Shown piece after piece: positions 21,132 through 34,712 of a stretch of DNA of 64,000 nt. Every line of letters begins with the position of its first letter. The stretch's first letter is position 1. This DNA comes from Lycium barbarum (taxonomy: Eukaryota; Streptophyta; Magnoliopsida; Solanales; Solanaceae). Below the pieces are notes generated by a model. That model was not told the origin of the DNA. It saw only the letters and a list, made by a program, of their open reading frames with translations, and did not search any database. A program made the position numbers and the translations under genes. The stretch lies in the NCBI RefSeq assembly GCF_019175385.1, contig NC_083345.1, positions 42,182,098-42,246,097 on the forward strand, given 5' to 3'.

Positions 21132-22661
21132 CGCTGAGTGAACAACGGGGTAAAAGTCCTTCCACTTGTTGTTTCCCCTGGCTCAGTACGACGAATCTCC
21201 AATGCTTCATAGCATTCTATAATGATGGCTGCATACTCCTCTTCCCAAAACATCGTCCTTAAACCCTCTTCTGGATCTTTGCTATTGTGACTCAATGGGC
21301 ATGCTATTAAGGACTGGTATAGATGAGGGAATGACTTTCTCATTTCAACGGTACCTCTTGGTTCAAGTTCTGCTTCTTCTTCTTCTACCTCACATGGCTC
21401 GTAGCCAATCCCAAATTGATACTTCACATTTTTGATTTTCACTAGTTCTTTGATTCCTTGTAAGTTCCTTCCTAGACCTTCCCGGGCTCAAACCCACCTC
21501 TCATCATAGTCGTAGCAACCATTTTGTAGACCGGTGGCATAGGGATATCTTCATCATCTCCCCTACGATCTATCATGGCTAATTCAACAGTGTGAAAATC
21601 AGTACCAACTGGTGACTTCTCTATGACCGGTATAGAATTTTCCGGATAGTTGTGGATACTTTCTTTATCGTGAATTATGACACTTGATCATCCCATATGA
21701 ATTTGAGAGGCTGGTGTAACGAAGATGCCATAGTCGTCCAAATAACAAGTTGTAACTTGTTTTGATATCCATGATGACGAACTCCACCACGAACTCTGCG
21801 GGACCCATTTATATGTGCAGATCTATTTCTCCAATTGGGTCACTAGTTGTGCCATCATAAGCTTTTACATTTGTTCAACTCTGGTGGATCTTGCCAACAT
21901 CATATCCAAGTTGTTTCAAAGTCATCACGAGACATGTATTCAGTCCAGCCCCTCCATCAATCAGCACTTGGGGGATCATCTTCTCGCGGTATTTGACGGT
22001 TACGTGTAAGGCCTTGTTGTGGGTCTTACCCTCTCTTAGTAGTTCGTCATCAAAAAATGATAGCCTATGCACTTGTACAACATATCCCATAATCTCGGCC
22101 AATGTTTCACTCGTAGTGCCAGCAGGCACTTGGACTTCATCCAAAGCTTTCATTAAGGCTAAGCGATGTTGAGACGAGCTGAGTAATAATGACATTACTG
22201 ATATCCTGGTAGGAGTCTTATGCAGGTGCTCAACAATCAAATAATCCTTGACTGGCATTTGCCTCTAAAAGTTTCTGCTTCGCCTTCAGTGATTGGTCTT
22301 CTGGAGAATAACACCTTCCAGACTTAGTCATGCCCTGAACCACAGCGGCCATCTCTTTTCCTTTATTGACCATCTTTAGGTGCGGCGACTTGATCACAAA
22401 AGGTGCATTCTCAGCTGGCCCTGATGTTTTGAACACGAATGGCTCATTCTGAATTCGAGCGACTGTTAAGGGATATTGTAGTATGAAAGGCTCTTTCTTT
22501 GCTGCAGCAAATGACTGGGATATCTCAGATTTCCTTATCAAAGGGCCTAACACTTTTTTTCGCTCTTGTAAGGACAACGAGGCGACAGTGCTTTCCAATC
22601 CTTCAATATCTGGACGATTGATCGCAGGGCTCTCTTCCCATTCATTACCTCTTTCTATCAT
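21132..22661 (-). pseudogene. Tat protease and flanking linkers
   Basis: Three open pieces are in order on the minus strand. 22230-22661 is a linker containing AAVVQGMTKSGRCYSPE and ending in LLEANASQGL. 21875-22258 reads DYLIVEHLHKTPTRISVMSL, then PQVLIDGGAGLNTC, the aspartic-protease active site in the Tat-typical DGG form. 21132-21442 is the acidic linker to RT (YEPCEVEEEEAELEPRGTVE) with GETTSGRTFTPLF close to the intron donor. Stops and frameshifts lie between the pieces (21443-21874). Protease would cut the Gag-Pol polyprotein. Confidence 0.8.
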
Positions 22662-22756
22662 GTGAATTTGATTCCCTCCATACTTCGGAAGAGGATTTTT
22701 ATGTCCATATTTGGAGGTGTTGGTTCCAGGATATGCTCATGATTGTCAATCATATC

Positions 22757-24303
22757 TTATAGCGTGTGCCTTAAGTTTATGCAATATTCGGTGCTATGGC
22801 CAACTTGGTTAGAATGATAGGCGCAAGTGAAATCTGGCCTATACCATTGATCCTTGGAATTAGCAGGCTTTAGTGGAACCGCATTCATTCGACCGGCGTC
22901 TCTTAATTTGGCGAACAAACTTGCCCTTGATTCCGGTAAAGGAGTGAATACTCTCATAGGTTTCTTTTGGGTTGCCTCATAGTTTGCTGGTGGAGGTTGA
23001 TTTTGGAAAGTCTGATTTTGTGAAGCTTGATTATTGGGTGCTAGCATTCAATAATTTGGTCGTGGAGCTTAGTTTCTAGGTGCTGGTATTTGGTAATTTG
23101 GTTATGGGGCTTGATAGCCAGGTTGTGCGTAGCACACAAAAATTGGACTATATTGAGGTGAAGTGGTTATATAGCTGGTTGTTGGAGGTGATTGATAGTT
23201 GTCTTGATTTTTGTGGGTTATCTCTTTTCCTCGACTTTTTGGACTAGTAGCTCTAGAAACATAAGATACATCTTCTCTCTTCTTTTTTTTCACTCACGGT
23301 GCTAGACGCACCAGATCTATTTAATACGCTGACAGTCCTGCCAGTCTTGAGGCAATCTTCGATGTCTTCTCCAACAGCGACTAAATCCGCAAAGAAACTC
23401 CCTTTCATAGTTATCATTTTGTCAAAACAATCTGCTTCTTGGTGCCGTATAAATGCAGCTACAAGCTTAGCTTCATTCATAGGTGGTTGCACATGTGCCG
23501 CCTCATCTCTCCAGCGACTGGCTTATTCCCTGTAAGTTTCAGTCGATTTCTGGCAAATTTTCTCCAATGAGAAACAATTGGGCACGTTTTCCATATTGAA
23601 GCAAAATCTTTCCATGAATAAACTTGCCATCTCTTCCCATGTTTTCCATCAACTGATGTCTTGGGAGATAAACCACTTCATGGCTGTTCCTGACTGACTT
23701 TGACTGAATAATCTCATGAGCAAAGCTTCATTTCTGCCATTTCCAACCAATTAGTCGCAATAAGCCCTCAAGTAGGCCCTGGGATTGCCCGACCTATTGA
23801 AATGGTCAAATTTGGGAATTTTGAAACCTTCTGGTAGACCCAAGTCTGGGTGTACGCATAAATCAGAGTATCTCAGCCCTTGTTTATTTTTAGAGCCATG
23901 TTCTTGTTCAACAATTTTCTTCCCCATTTCCTTCTCGATCTTGTCTATTCTTCCCTTAAAGAATATTTCCATGTTCTCCAATTCTGGCGAGCAGTCGATA
24001 TGTGTCACATGGTTTTGAAAAGTAACATTTGGTTGCATGGGGCGGATTGTCAGAATTCCTATTGCCCAAGGAGCTTGATAAGTGTTTGTTTTATAGGATG
24101 TTGTAGCGTGAGCATGTGTTTGGAAAGCTGGTGTTTGGTGGGAGGAATCCCCCACATGGGTGGTGTTTCGGCGTAGTGGGGTTTGAAAAGTAGCTCCAGT
24201 CTGGGTTTGTGGGAAATGTTCAGGGATTGGTAAGTCTAGATTTAGGGAAATGGGTGCAGGTCTTCTAGTCTCAGTATCATTTGCATGTTGACCTTTATCA
24301 AAA
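22757..24303 (-). pseudogene. Tat gag
   Basis: Starting near 24303 the minus strand encodes a Pro/Thr/Gln-rich N-terminus and the capsid part: LGLPEGFKIPKFDHFNRSGN (ORF 23751-24155) and, past a stop, MKWFISQDISWWKTWEEMA. The next piece is NEAKLVAAFIRHQEADCFDK and GEDIEDCLKTGRTVSVLN (23253-23492). A Gln/Tyr-rich linker is followed by a zinc-binding motif of unusual spacing, CAYHSNQVGHSTEYC, in 22757-23047. Gag would form the particle and bind genomic RNA. At least three in-frame stops separate the pieces. Confidence 0.8.
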
Positions 24304-27300
24304 AATCAATTTTATAGCTTAAAAATAATTTTTTTTGTCAACTCTAAATTCATGACAAATTTTAAAACGATCCAATAAATAAAATAGATGCTCAAATTGA
24401 AATATAAAATTCATAAGTAAAGAGATAAGGAGTTGGGCCGACCAAGCCCAATAAGAATGTATTATGCATTTGTGGTAATCCTCGAGTCCAAAAAGTGTGC
24501 TCCATTTTTGCTCCAAGCTGGATTGACTCGATCTAGATATGTTAGTGGGCCTCATTGGGGCCCATCAAAGGGTTTGGGTAGACAAGGATGCAAATGGGTA
24601 TACATAATATTAATACACATTCGTGAATTAATCTAAGTACAAAATTAAGACTACAATAATTATTATAAAGCAAAAAATGAATTACAATTTATTGGGCCTG
24701 GCCCATTTAATAATAATTAACGACGTCAAATAACCAAAATGGCCCAGATATGAGATAGGCCCAAAATAGTAGTAGTAATAAGTCAAGTATGGTAGCATAG
24801 GTGACATGCCCAAATAACAAGCCCAGGCCCTTCTCTTCTTAAAAAATTTCTAAGTGTCATGAAGTGGTATACAAGATATACCACTGGTATACTATTCCAT
24901 TTTTTCTCAAAATTTTCTAACTGTTAGAGCTGTGATATTCTCAAAATATTCTCAATATACACTCATACTCAATCAATCTCTAATTTAGGATAGAAACAAA
25001 ACTATAACCAAGGTTTTCAACATTTCATCATTTTTTCCTTAAACTTCTACTTGATTTTAAAATACACAAAAATTCCAAAGAGCCAACAAGGACAAATCAA
25101 TGGTCCAACAACACTAATAGCAACTAATGCAACTCTAGAGTCTAGCTACTAATCACCGAAGCAATCAAGGTCAAATTAGAGTCCAAACAATTCAAGGATC
25201 AGTGTGTAAGGCACCAAAGTGTCAAAATGGCTCAGAAACAACAGTAGCACAGCCAAGAGAGCATGACAATCTTTAGGATGGCTAGACAGATAGCAATAAC
25301 AACAAGCAAAAAGCAAAAAACCATAAAGTTCAATAATTTCCGGTAATGTAACTTAAACTAATGAGCCATACGAGATGTTAAGATGAATAAGGAAACAAGC
25401 AGCAGCTACATCAAGGGTATGAGAGGACAAAAGAACATGAAATCAAGCACAATAAGTTGGAGAGATATACAAACAAACTGCCAAACACCCCATCATATTT
25501 TTGTTTCCAGTTTTAAAGAGTCAACAATCAAACAAGAGTAGACCTAGAGGTTAAATGACTTAGAAATCACACCGGTCCATTGATGAACCAATTCAAGTGC
25601 CAAAACCATTTTTTCAAGTATGTTTGTTGTCAACAAAGATGTCACAGAGGAAAATTTACAAGGCTATGGTCATTTTAGCTTAGTTTTAATCCCAGTAAGT
25701 CCAAAGGTAGCAACATAGGCAAGTTAAAGGTTCATTAAAGCATTAGCAGGGTCTCAAAACAGTTCAAACTTAGTCCCTTTTGCAGGATTTGCGCAGAAAC
25801 TACACAGGTAGCAGGTAGAGGTTTCAAATAGTATAGATAGGGGCATAATACTGTTTTAGATCTAATTCAGCATATTAGGCATAATTTCAATTCTAATAGG
25901 CACATAAGGAAGGGTAAAAGACAGGACCATCTTCAGGTTAAACAAATCGATACCAAAAGGAAGAATGCAGACATTACACTTAACTCCTTGAGTTGGTTTT
26001 GAGCCCCTTTTCTGGGTATCCTGCTTAGTCTAGGTGAGTTAGGTGCACAAATTAGTTTTTAACTAGTAAGACAAGCACCAAGGAGCATGTAGCACATAAG
26101 ATAGTATTCAAATCAACAAGTAACCAGTAAAAGTAGTGGCCATTTCAAAATGAGTATCACACTCAGTTCCTTTAAAACAGTTTTAATCTTATTCTAGTCT
26201 TCTTCTACTTAGTTCCAATAGCCTATGTGAAGCAAAAATCTCAAGCACACTATGACCCCATATTAATATAAGCTACAAAGAGCAATGTTCATGGAAAACT
26301 ACAAATAAATAGAACCCAGGGAAATATCAGAAATTCTGGGACAAGATTAACCTATGAACTGTCCCCAGTCCCTCTTATTTCAATTTTGAGAAAAAAACCA
26401 AGTTCTATACACTTTCCTATCTTCTATCTCTCTTAATAGTTCCCAAAAAAGACCAACAAATGCACATAATGCACACAAGGTTCAGAAACACTTAAACTCT
26501 TCAAAGATCAATAAGATAAGCTACTAGTATTTTTGGTTCCTATTTTTTAAAGCACATCCTCAATCTAGATAGTCTCAAAACTCACTAAAATAGGTTCAAG
26601 GAAATCATTTTTTATCTTCATATACTTTGCAAGATTCAGAAGTGACAAAACAATGCACTAACCAAAGCAAAACCGTCATAAAACACAAAAGCATCCCTCT
26701 TATCGTTTTAAGAGTCATAACAGGGAATCCAGATTCCATTTTTAAAAGGTTTTTAGAATTAGCAAAATTCATTATTTCCATAGCAGCACTCAAAATCTAG
26801 TTAACAAATCCTTTTAAGAAAGATCTTCAATAAGCCATTTTCAAAGGAGTTTGAAAAAATCATTTTTCCCCTACAATACTACTTGGCAGCTTTTATATAT
26901 AGCAGTCTTAAAGATGTGATAATAGGTTTATTATAAACAAGACAAGTAAATATTTACCATAGACATCTTCTAATTCAAGGTAGATAGACTTCACAGAATC
27001 AAACAAGACACATTTCAGAATACTTTAAGCCATTCTTGACCAGATTTTAATCACTAGAAATAAATGAAAGGAAAACCACCTCATTTTAATCTTAGAACAG
27101 TTTTAGACAAGAAATGGAAACATACACTTTTAGAACCCTTTTTCTAAAAAAAAACGTGAAAACCTTTGAAACAAATTTCATAAACTCCGAATCATGTCAA
27201 GCAAACCTTGACTCATATTCTTCATACCAGGGTCCAAACAACTAAGGCATTAAGCTTCAAGACATTAAAAGGAGCTACAACTAACTAGAAGTCCTTAAAT

Positions 27301-28138
27301 TTTAATGAAACAGTAACAACATAACTAGAACTAGAGAGAAACATGCCTCAACAATTTTCAATAAAAACAAAGATCATAACAGAGAGTCACGTGTCCAGTT
27401 TTTATCTCAGAAATTTCAATATAAAGTGAACTACAAACTAAAGCAGACCCTTCTTTACAGCTTTTGACCATTTAAACATCAATTTCCTTCAGTCGACTCT
27501 AGAAACTACCAAAATAACAACATTATAACATGGATAGCTTACTCAACAGCTCATAAGCAAGTTGTAACCAGTGGAACAGGGTAATGTGACATAAGACAAA
27601 CCATTCCCTATATTATTTAATCATTTTTAAGTAATAACATCAACTAATCAACACTAGAATCCCCTAGAATCTCCATAATATCAAAACCATCACATCATAA
27701 TCAACCTAAATATCTATACAAAACAGTAATCAAAACAACTTCTAACAATCATAAACACATGTCAATACATGTAAGTAAACTAGAATAGGATATAAATAGG
27801 ATAGAATAGAGATATTACCTTTTTAGGGGGCAATCTAAAGATCAAAATTTGGGATTAGGTCAACAAATCAACACCAACACTCAAATCCTCAAAACAGCCT
27901 TTTGTTCTTGAATTTGTAGTATAGTATTATATTTTTTGAAGTAATAATAGTATACTAATGATTGTATTTGTATATTATATAGTATATAATAACAAAATTT
28001 TGAAAAAAATCAGTGTGATTATCCAAACCCTAGCTATTTTCAAGAAAATATTTTGACCCCTTCAAATGTGACAAACATTCTCAATTTATAGAGTAAAAAT
28101 CTCAACCCCAGGGATGAAAATAACCCCAGAATTGAATT

Positions 28139-28158
28139 CCCCCCCCCCCCCCCCCCCC
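28139..28158. repeat. C20 homopolymer
   Basis: Twenty consecutive C on the plus strand (G on the element's sense strand) inside the Tat 5' LTR. Confidence 0.95.
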
Positions 28159-28672
28159 AATTTCAACAACCTTATCCAATTAATTCAAATAAATTAAGTA
28201 AAAATAAGAGAAATCCCTAATTCGTACCCATATAGCACTAGACATCCCTTAATTAGCGCAAAATAGTACAAAAGGACAATAGCACAGATCACAAATAGTA
28301 CAAACAACAGAAAAATCAGAAATCATACCAAACAAATTAGAACGTCGGTCACAAAAGGACAATACACGTCTTCAAAAACCAGTACAAAGGACGAATTTCA
28401 AAGTCATGTATTGGGAAAATCACCACAACACCACCTCTCACGTGTGGTGTGGTGGCACCACGTGGCTAAGAGCTCTAGGCTCCGCTCAGGGCATCTCACA
28501 CCACGAGAGATGGTGGGGGATTACACAACCAAAGCTAAAAATGGTGGAGGAATGGTGGTGGAACAGTGGTATCATGGTGGAAACCTAGCGCCGCCGTCGT
28601 ATTCTCTCAAAGAGAGAGAAAGAAAATATTTAGGGCAAAGGTTAAATGACGCGTAAACAATGAGAAGTAAAA

Positions 28673-28687
28673 GGGGGGGGGGGGGGG
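28673..28687. repeat. G15 homopolymer next to the Tat TATA box
   Basis: Fifteen G on plus, i.e. C15 on the element's sense strand, about 25 bases downstream of TATAAA. The opposed Tat LTR has a C15 run in the same relative place (29244-29258). Confidence 0.95.
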
Positions 28688-29172
28688 TAAAATTAAAACC
28701 CTCCCTTTTTTTTATAAAGTACACTTTTGAAATATTATACCCACTTTAAAGTACTAGTTTAAAAATCCCTTGTAAAAATACTTTTTGACAAGAATAGGAT
28801 TTATAATGCGCAGTTTTAAAATGCAAGCTTTAAAACAAGCCTAATATTGATATAGTTCCGAGCAATATTTAAAAATGTGAAAAAATGTTGTCAAAATGAG
28901 CCGTAATTCATACATCGTCTTAATTAACAATTTTCCCGAGTTAGACGGCGCGGGATACATATCTTCTTTTCAAATCATATTTGTGAAAGTAAATAACTCG
29001 TAATTTTCTTGTAATTGTCACATTTTATGATATAATAATAAATGTCAATTCTTGCACTTTTCTCAGAATTTTTGAAATTTTAATTTTTAAGGGTGTATCC
29101 TTACTCCGTTTTGGACTTGGAAATTTTGAAAATTAAAATACGTGTCTTAGGAGGTGAAATTAGGTGTCAACA

Positions 29173-29205
29173 TGGGCTATTTGTTGAATTTTGCATATTC
29201 ACCCG

Positions 29206-29238
<33 letters not shown>

Positions 29239-32200
29239 GCGGTCCCCCCCCCCCCCCCTTTAATTTCCCTTTTAATTGGCCAAGCCTAACCCAAAATAAG
29301 GCCAGACCCGGCCCAAGAGGCAATACATATACGCCTCTCTTCAGCCATACAGACCCTTCTTAAGGGGTCACTTGTGTTTTGCTAAGGTTTCCTTGTGAAA
29401 CCCTAGACGCCATGGGGGCGATACCCCTCTCTCCTACGTCACTCGCCATTTTTGGCAAACTTGTAGGCGTACGATGCCTCTTGCATGTCTGGTATGACCA
29501 GATCAAGCAATGCATTAATTGTTTCAACCCCTTTTCACCAAACGCAGACCAAAGACTGTATATCTTGCTACTTTCTTTTGATTTTTATGTGATTCAATGG
29601 TAAAATGACTGAAAATCCTTAATGGTTTTTGTTCTTACTCAGTTTGAATAATATGTTTTTATTGGTTCATGATGAACCAAGTGGATTGACTCTTTTGGGT
29701 TAGATCTGGCCCTTGAACACGTATTGGTTTAATATCGACCTTTGATTGTTTTGAGGATATGCCAATTCTCAGAATTGGAGATTGTCCCACATCGAAATCA
29801 AATTAGGGTTTGGGGATTTCTATTTAAAGGACCATATTTCTTCGTTATTGAACAAGTTTCTGAGCATATAAATTTTGATATACTCAAAAGAACTCGAACA
29901 TACCTGAGATTTTCAAAGTATTGGAAATCCTTAATTTTTCTGAGTTTAAATTTTTTAAAAGAGTTTGTTTGCTATTATTTTTCTCTTGGGTTTTGTGTGC
30001 TGGCGGAGTTGGGATCAAGCAAGCAAATATTTCTTCCAAGTCCAATTCTCGACAGAGGCTGCACTTGCTAAAGGTAAACTTCTTTCTTTCATTTTTTCAA
30101 TAGTTTGTTTGTATTTTTTATATGTGTTGAAACTGCTAGTATAGTTATGTTGTTGTTTTAGTTTGAATTAGGCTTACATATGTTAAGTTAGTCATGTTTA
30201 GTTATGTTTTTTCATTCGCTAGTTTAATCATGTTTAAGGGCACTTAATGCCTACTTAGCTTCTGTTTAATGTGCTCCTAGTTTAAATCTTGCTTAGCTGC
30301 ACCTTTCCATTATACACTTAATGACCTAACCGCTATTGTATTGAGAATATAGTAATAAAATCTCTCCTATTAAACTCTATTTGTACTTTTAATCCATTAG
30401 TAATGACTGTTGCTGCATGTTAAATGAATAATGGTAGTATACACATAGCTGATAGCTCACATAAGTTGGATTTTATGATGACTAAAGGGACTGTGAGCCA
30501 TCATGTGTCTAGTTAAGATTTGTTTTTTAACTAATGGACAGTTGGTTTTGATGAAATATACCATGTCTCTATCTAATTTGAGTTTTAAACAGAAAATTTG
30601 TCAACCGGTAGGGATATATAATAAGGTGAACTATAATAGGATCATATGCTTAATATTAACTTAAGGGAAGATTTGAGTTATCCATATTGGGTTTGATATC
30701 TCATTAGGTGTCCGTTATGAGTGTTTAAGTGAAGAAGGCTTGGGTTTGGTTATGTGCTAGGTGTATATGTGTGAATTGTGCTGAAGTGGTACAAAGAGAT
30801 AAGCTCCTGCATTTGAACATAATAGCCCACCTCTGTACTTGTGAAATGTGTACATTTGCTGATACAAATATCCCTGTTGGATGCTACGGCTTTGTGTGAG
30901 CCTATGTTGAATCTGAGAATAGTCTGATGCTCCTAGTGAATCTAGTTAGTTGCTTATTTGATTTAATATAATAGTTCAGTTTGAGTCAAGCTTAGTGTGA
31001 TTGGCTTTGTTTGTTTAACTTAATATGATGTAAGTTGTGTCTAGTCTATTTTGGTTCAGTTTCCCTTGTTTAATTTAGTAGGGTAGTGTTAGTATAAAGT
31101 TGTGCTTGATCTGTATAGATTGGTTCTGCTAGAGTTTATATGAGGTTATTTTTTGAATCATGTCCATGAGATCAAAAGGTGTGTTACATAACTGTGATAG
31201 AATGCTATAACTATTGGACATAACTCTTTTAACAAATTAATTAACTATAGTTGTGTGGCATTAATTGGGTTTGCATTAAGCTGTTTGTTAATCTTAAGAG
31301 GGCCAAAAAATAGTGTTAGATGGAGATATGCCTTGAACTTGATTAACTTGCCTAGATCTTATATAGGTCATGTCTATTTTAAAGAAATGTGCTATTTTTA
31401 CTTGCTAAAACCTGAAGTGGCAGTGCTTCTTAGGTCTCATTTTGTTTATCTGATAAAAAATGGAAAAGCTGGTCTAAGATCATGTCAATTGAATTCAGTT
31501 CTGTTTGTCTCTAATGATGCACCTAGGAAGTAAAACAAGAGAGTCTGGACTCTTGGGGTTTGATCTATGGCCTTAGAATTATCATGAATCTGTCTTCTAT
31601 TTAGAAGGATTTAAACATAATAAAGTATCAAGTTATGATGATGATCCATTTCACTTTTCACCCCTATTTGAACACTGTTAGAAATGTATACTGCCCCATT
31701 TTAATTTAATCCTCTTGTCTGTTTGTGCCTCTATGTGATTTTGAAGATAAAATGTGGTTCCTTGAAAGCTCTAAATTGTCCTCATGAACTGTCTAACTAT
31801 TCAAGCTTGTAAAACGAAGTTGGTTCCATTTTTTATACAAGTCTAAGTGTTTTGAATTAGTCATGAGTTTCATTTGGTATTATTTGGTCACTAGTCTAAT
31901 TGTTTGGAAGTTGTCAGGATAAATAAGTCGTATACATGATAATAAGGAATCTCAAGCAATCAACTACTCATTAGTAAACATGTTAAAGGATCAACCCAGT
32001 ACACTCTTTGAAATTGGATTTTAAATCATGCCTTTCTTTGTGGTTTGTTGCTATATTTAAAGTAAGTGTAAGTTGAGTCTGTTTTGAAGATCAATACTTG
32101 ACTTATGGTAAAAAAAAAAAAAGTCTCTGGGTAACTTTATGTCATATTCTTGGAGGATAAAAACTTTTCCCTATTAAGAAGGTCTTATTTGTCTAAATAG

Positions 32201-34712
32201 TAACTGCAAGTTGGAAATATTAGCATTCCTTTTCTCTATGGAATCCTGGATGTATACTGGCTTGGTTTGTTTTATGTAAATTGAGCAACAACCATGAAAA
32301 TCCTACTTTTACCTGCTATGTGTCATTTATGCTTGTGCCTTGAGCTGGGGATATACCCCAGTATACCAGGTATACACAACTTGATATGCCTATGGTATAC
32401 AAGGATTTGTATATTTAGTATAAGTGAGGTATATCACCCATATGAATTAGGAATCTTTCTTTTGCCTTAACCAGTACTCAGTTGGGCTTGGTATTTTATT
32501 TGTTCTAACATCTTGGTCTTCCATTTGCTTTCCACCGCTAATCTCTTTTATGGTTGGTGTTTGGGCCTTCTACTTTCTTCATTTCTTTAAGTTTCGGTCC
32601 AGTTGGGCCATCTGTGTTTTGGGCCAGACCTTGTGCCATATTAATTTAAATGATTAAGTATGTGATTGTATATTGTATGTATGGATAATTATAGCTAGTT
32701 TCTTATTGTAAGTTTAGTATACAAATCTTGAACACTCCATCTCCTATATACTATGAGCTTAACACATAAATGGAGAGGCAAAATAGCACTTGGGGATTAA
32801 GCTTAAGCCTTCCCTGGTGTCTACCATGACTGGGGTTCATGTAAACCCCTTGAATCTTGTGCGGCATCAGGAACAAGAGGGTGAAAGCTTTCCTTTTTGG
32901 GTTGTTTTAGTATCTCCATAGGTGTGTATACCTATTCGTGTGGCATTGCCTATTTTTGTTTAAGAAAATGACCCTATGGGCCTTTTTACTTTATTTCAGT
33001 TTTGGGCATGTTTTCTGTGTAATTTTAGTCTATGTGGGTCTTAAGTTCATGGCCTACAGTTATTTGCATTTTGGGCTTGCTTCTTTGCTGTTTCAGTCCA
33101 TGTGGGTGCGTATGTTTAGTCGAGTTTCTATTTCATCAAATGTAGTATATTTTCATAATCATATGACTTATATGTATTTATTACAAATAGCTTTGTCTTC
33201 ATTAAATCTCAGTTTTAGATGCTTTCTAATCCATATTTCCCTTTCTTCCTTATTTGTATGAAACATCATTGTTTGGTCAGCTTCTATTGCATAAACTTAT
33301 TGGGCCAAGAGCCCAATTAACTTCTTTGATCGAGTCCGTTGGAAAAAATGGAAAGGGAAACTGATATTTGTGGAAGGCCCAGCCAATGGGTGAATATGGC
33401 ACTGATGGGCTTGGGTAGGCCCATCAGTTGTTTACAATTTTTTTTTCTACTCTCTCCCCTCTTCCTACTTTGATATATGGCATGTATGTATATTGTATAC
33501 ACTGAATGTGATAAAATATTAGAACCCATGTGAGTGTTAGAACTTAGGGAACGCAAAGTATTTTAGGGAAGCCACCTCAAACATCTTTAAACTTGATCCT
33601 TCTGCTTAAAGCTTATGAGACTTGAATCACTAAATTTAAAACGGTTAAGTTTTAAACAGGTTAAATGATCTTCAAAAAATGGCTGAGTAGTAATTTTTGG
33701 CCTTTCGCCCTTTTTGTTGAAATTTGATAAATGTTTTTTTTTTGGGCCTTAAGCATGTGATTAAGTGGAACGGCTTAAATGGGTCTTTAAAACCTGAACC
33801 TTAGTTAGGCAAAAAAAATGATTTCAAAAATGCGGTGTAAAAATGATAAGAGATTACTTTAAAAATCTAGGTTAATCAATAAAAGAGGTACCAAATTTGA
33901 ATATTTTCAGAACTTTAAAAGACGATTTTTTTGGCTTGAAATGAGTTTTTGGACAGCCTGAGACTTGGACTTGGATATAATTCTGGAAAAAAGAAAGATC
34001 TTTGGGCCTGGAAGCCCAACACTGAACTCGGACCGAAAGACTGACTTATTGGACCAAACTTGAGAGCAAGATGGATTTGGGCCTGGAATACTATTGACCT
34101 GGTGGGCTTCAATGTTAAAATCAGACTTAAACTAACAACTTGTGTTTTTTTTTATATGTAAGTACAAAACAAAGATATACTCCATATTTTCATATATAGG
34201 TATAAAAACCCATAAGTACTAAACTCATTTTGTTAGGACTAGAATAGTAGTGACTCTACTTAGGAGAAATCCCGAGTGTGTCCTAGTCTGGCAACAAAGT
34301 GAGTTGAACACTTATGTGGATTTTCTAAACCAAAACCCCTTTTTATAAGGGGACTTTTTGCTGAAATATTTCCTTAAAATCATGATATGAATAAAACGAC
34401 ATTTTTGCGAAAAATCAAACACTTTTTAAAAAAATAAGTACATTAATCACACATTGAAGCTCGTAGGTCAACCATATTCTGCGGATCATTAATACTAGGG
34501 TGCGTAAAACCTTTCCTAGGGGATCACCAGAACCCTTACCTCAAACTTTGGTTCAAAAGAGTTTTACTTATTTTGAAAAAATTTAAACCCGGTTTTCCTA
34601 GTTTTCCATAATAAATTAGGTGGCGACTCTAAAAATACTAAAATCCAATTAGATCATCAACAACCTCGTAGTCACTTTTATGCCGTAACTCACGTAAAAT
34701 CGAACCGTAACA
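29173..34712 (+). mobile_element. Tat LTR, plus strand, U3 truncated (3' or solo LTR)
   Basis: The end region (34440-34712) is clearly similar to the reverse complement of the LTR end at 51796-52120, sharing CCTAGGGGATCACCAGAACC and AAATTAGGTGGCG and closing AACCGTAACA at 34712. The start is missing because the minus-strand Tat element interrupts it at 29172/29173. Just inside are a (TA)n run in TATA position, a C15 run and a leader with AAACCCTAGACGCC. No PBS follows 34712, so this is a 3' LTR or a solo LTR. The rest is about 5 kb of T-rich sequence dotted with GGGCC words and no supportable gene. Confidence 0.7.
29208..29236 (+). promoter_or_regulatory. (TA)n tract in TATA-box position
   Basis: About 14 TA repeats are bounded by CCGCC and GGGCGG and followed by C15 and a leader-like sequence, where a TATA box is expected. 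The GC ends can pair, so the whole tract may extrude as a hairpin. Confidence 0.5.

Larger units (their letters stand above)
13717..29172 (-). mobile_element. Tat/Ogre-lineage element, minus strand
   Basis: LTR copies are recognisable at both ends (13717-13940 against 28951-29172) and enclose, on the minus strand, gag, protease, intron, RT, two RNase H domains and integrase in Tat order. The second RNase H, 3.5-kb 3'UTR, about 5-kb 5' LTR and the intron position mark the Tat/Ogre lineage. Its left LTR is cut at 13717 by Tekay-1. The right end (GTGTCAACA, 29172) interrupts the U3 of another Tat LTR. The expected target duplication partner of TGGGC (29173-29177) would lie left of the window. 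Confidence 0.85.
24304..29172 (-). mobile_element. Tat 5' LTR, large, probably lacking its U5 end
   Basis: Read on the minus strand it starts TGTTGACACC at 29172, with about 450 bp of U3, a TATA box (TATAAA, rc of 28711-28716), a C15 run, and then more than 4 kb of T-rich (A-rich on plus) R/U5 sequence down to the gag leader. No primer-binding site or LTR end comparable to 51776-51806 is visible near 24304, so the LTR end and PBS seem deleted. No gene is supportable in 24304-28700; the block around 28380-28620 is GC-richer and lies just after the transcription start. Confidence 0.65.

Noticed and set aside
28384..28656. Overlapping plus-strand frames in a GC-richer island as a host exon
   Set aside because: The island lies in the R region of the Tat LTR just after its promoter, on the antisense strand, and no splice structure or known domain is visible.
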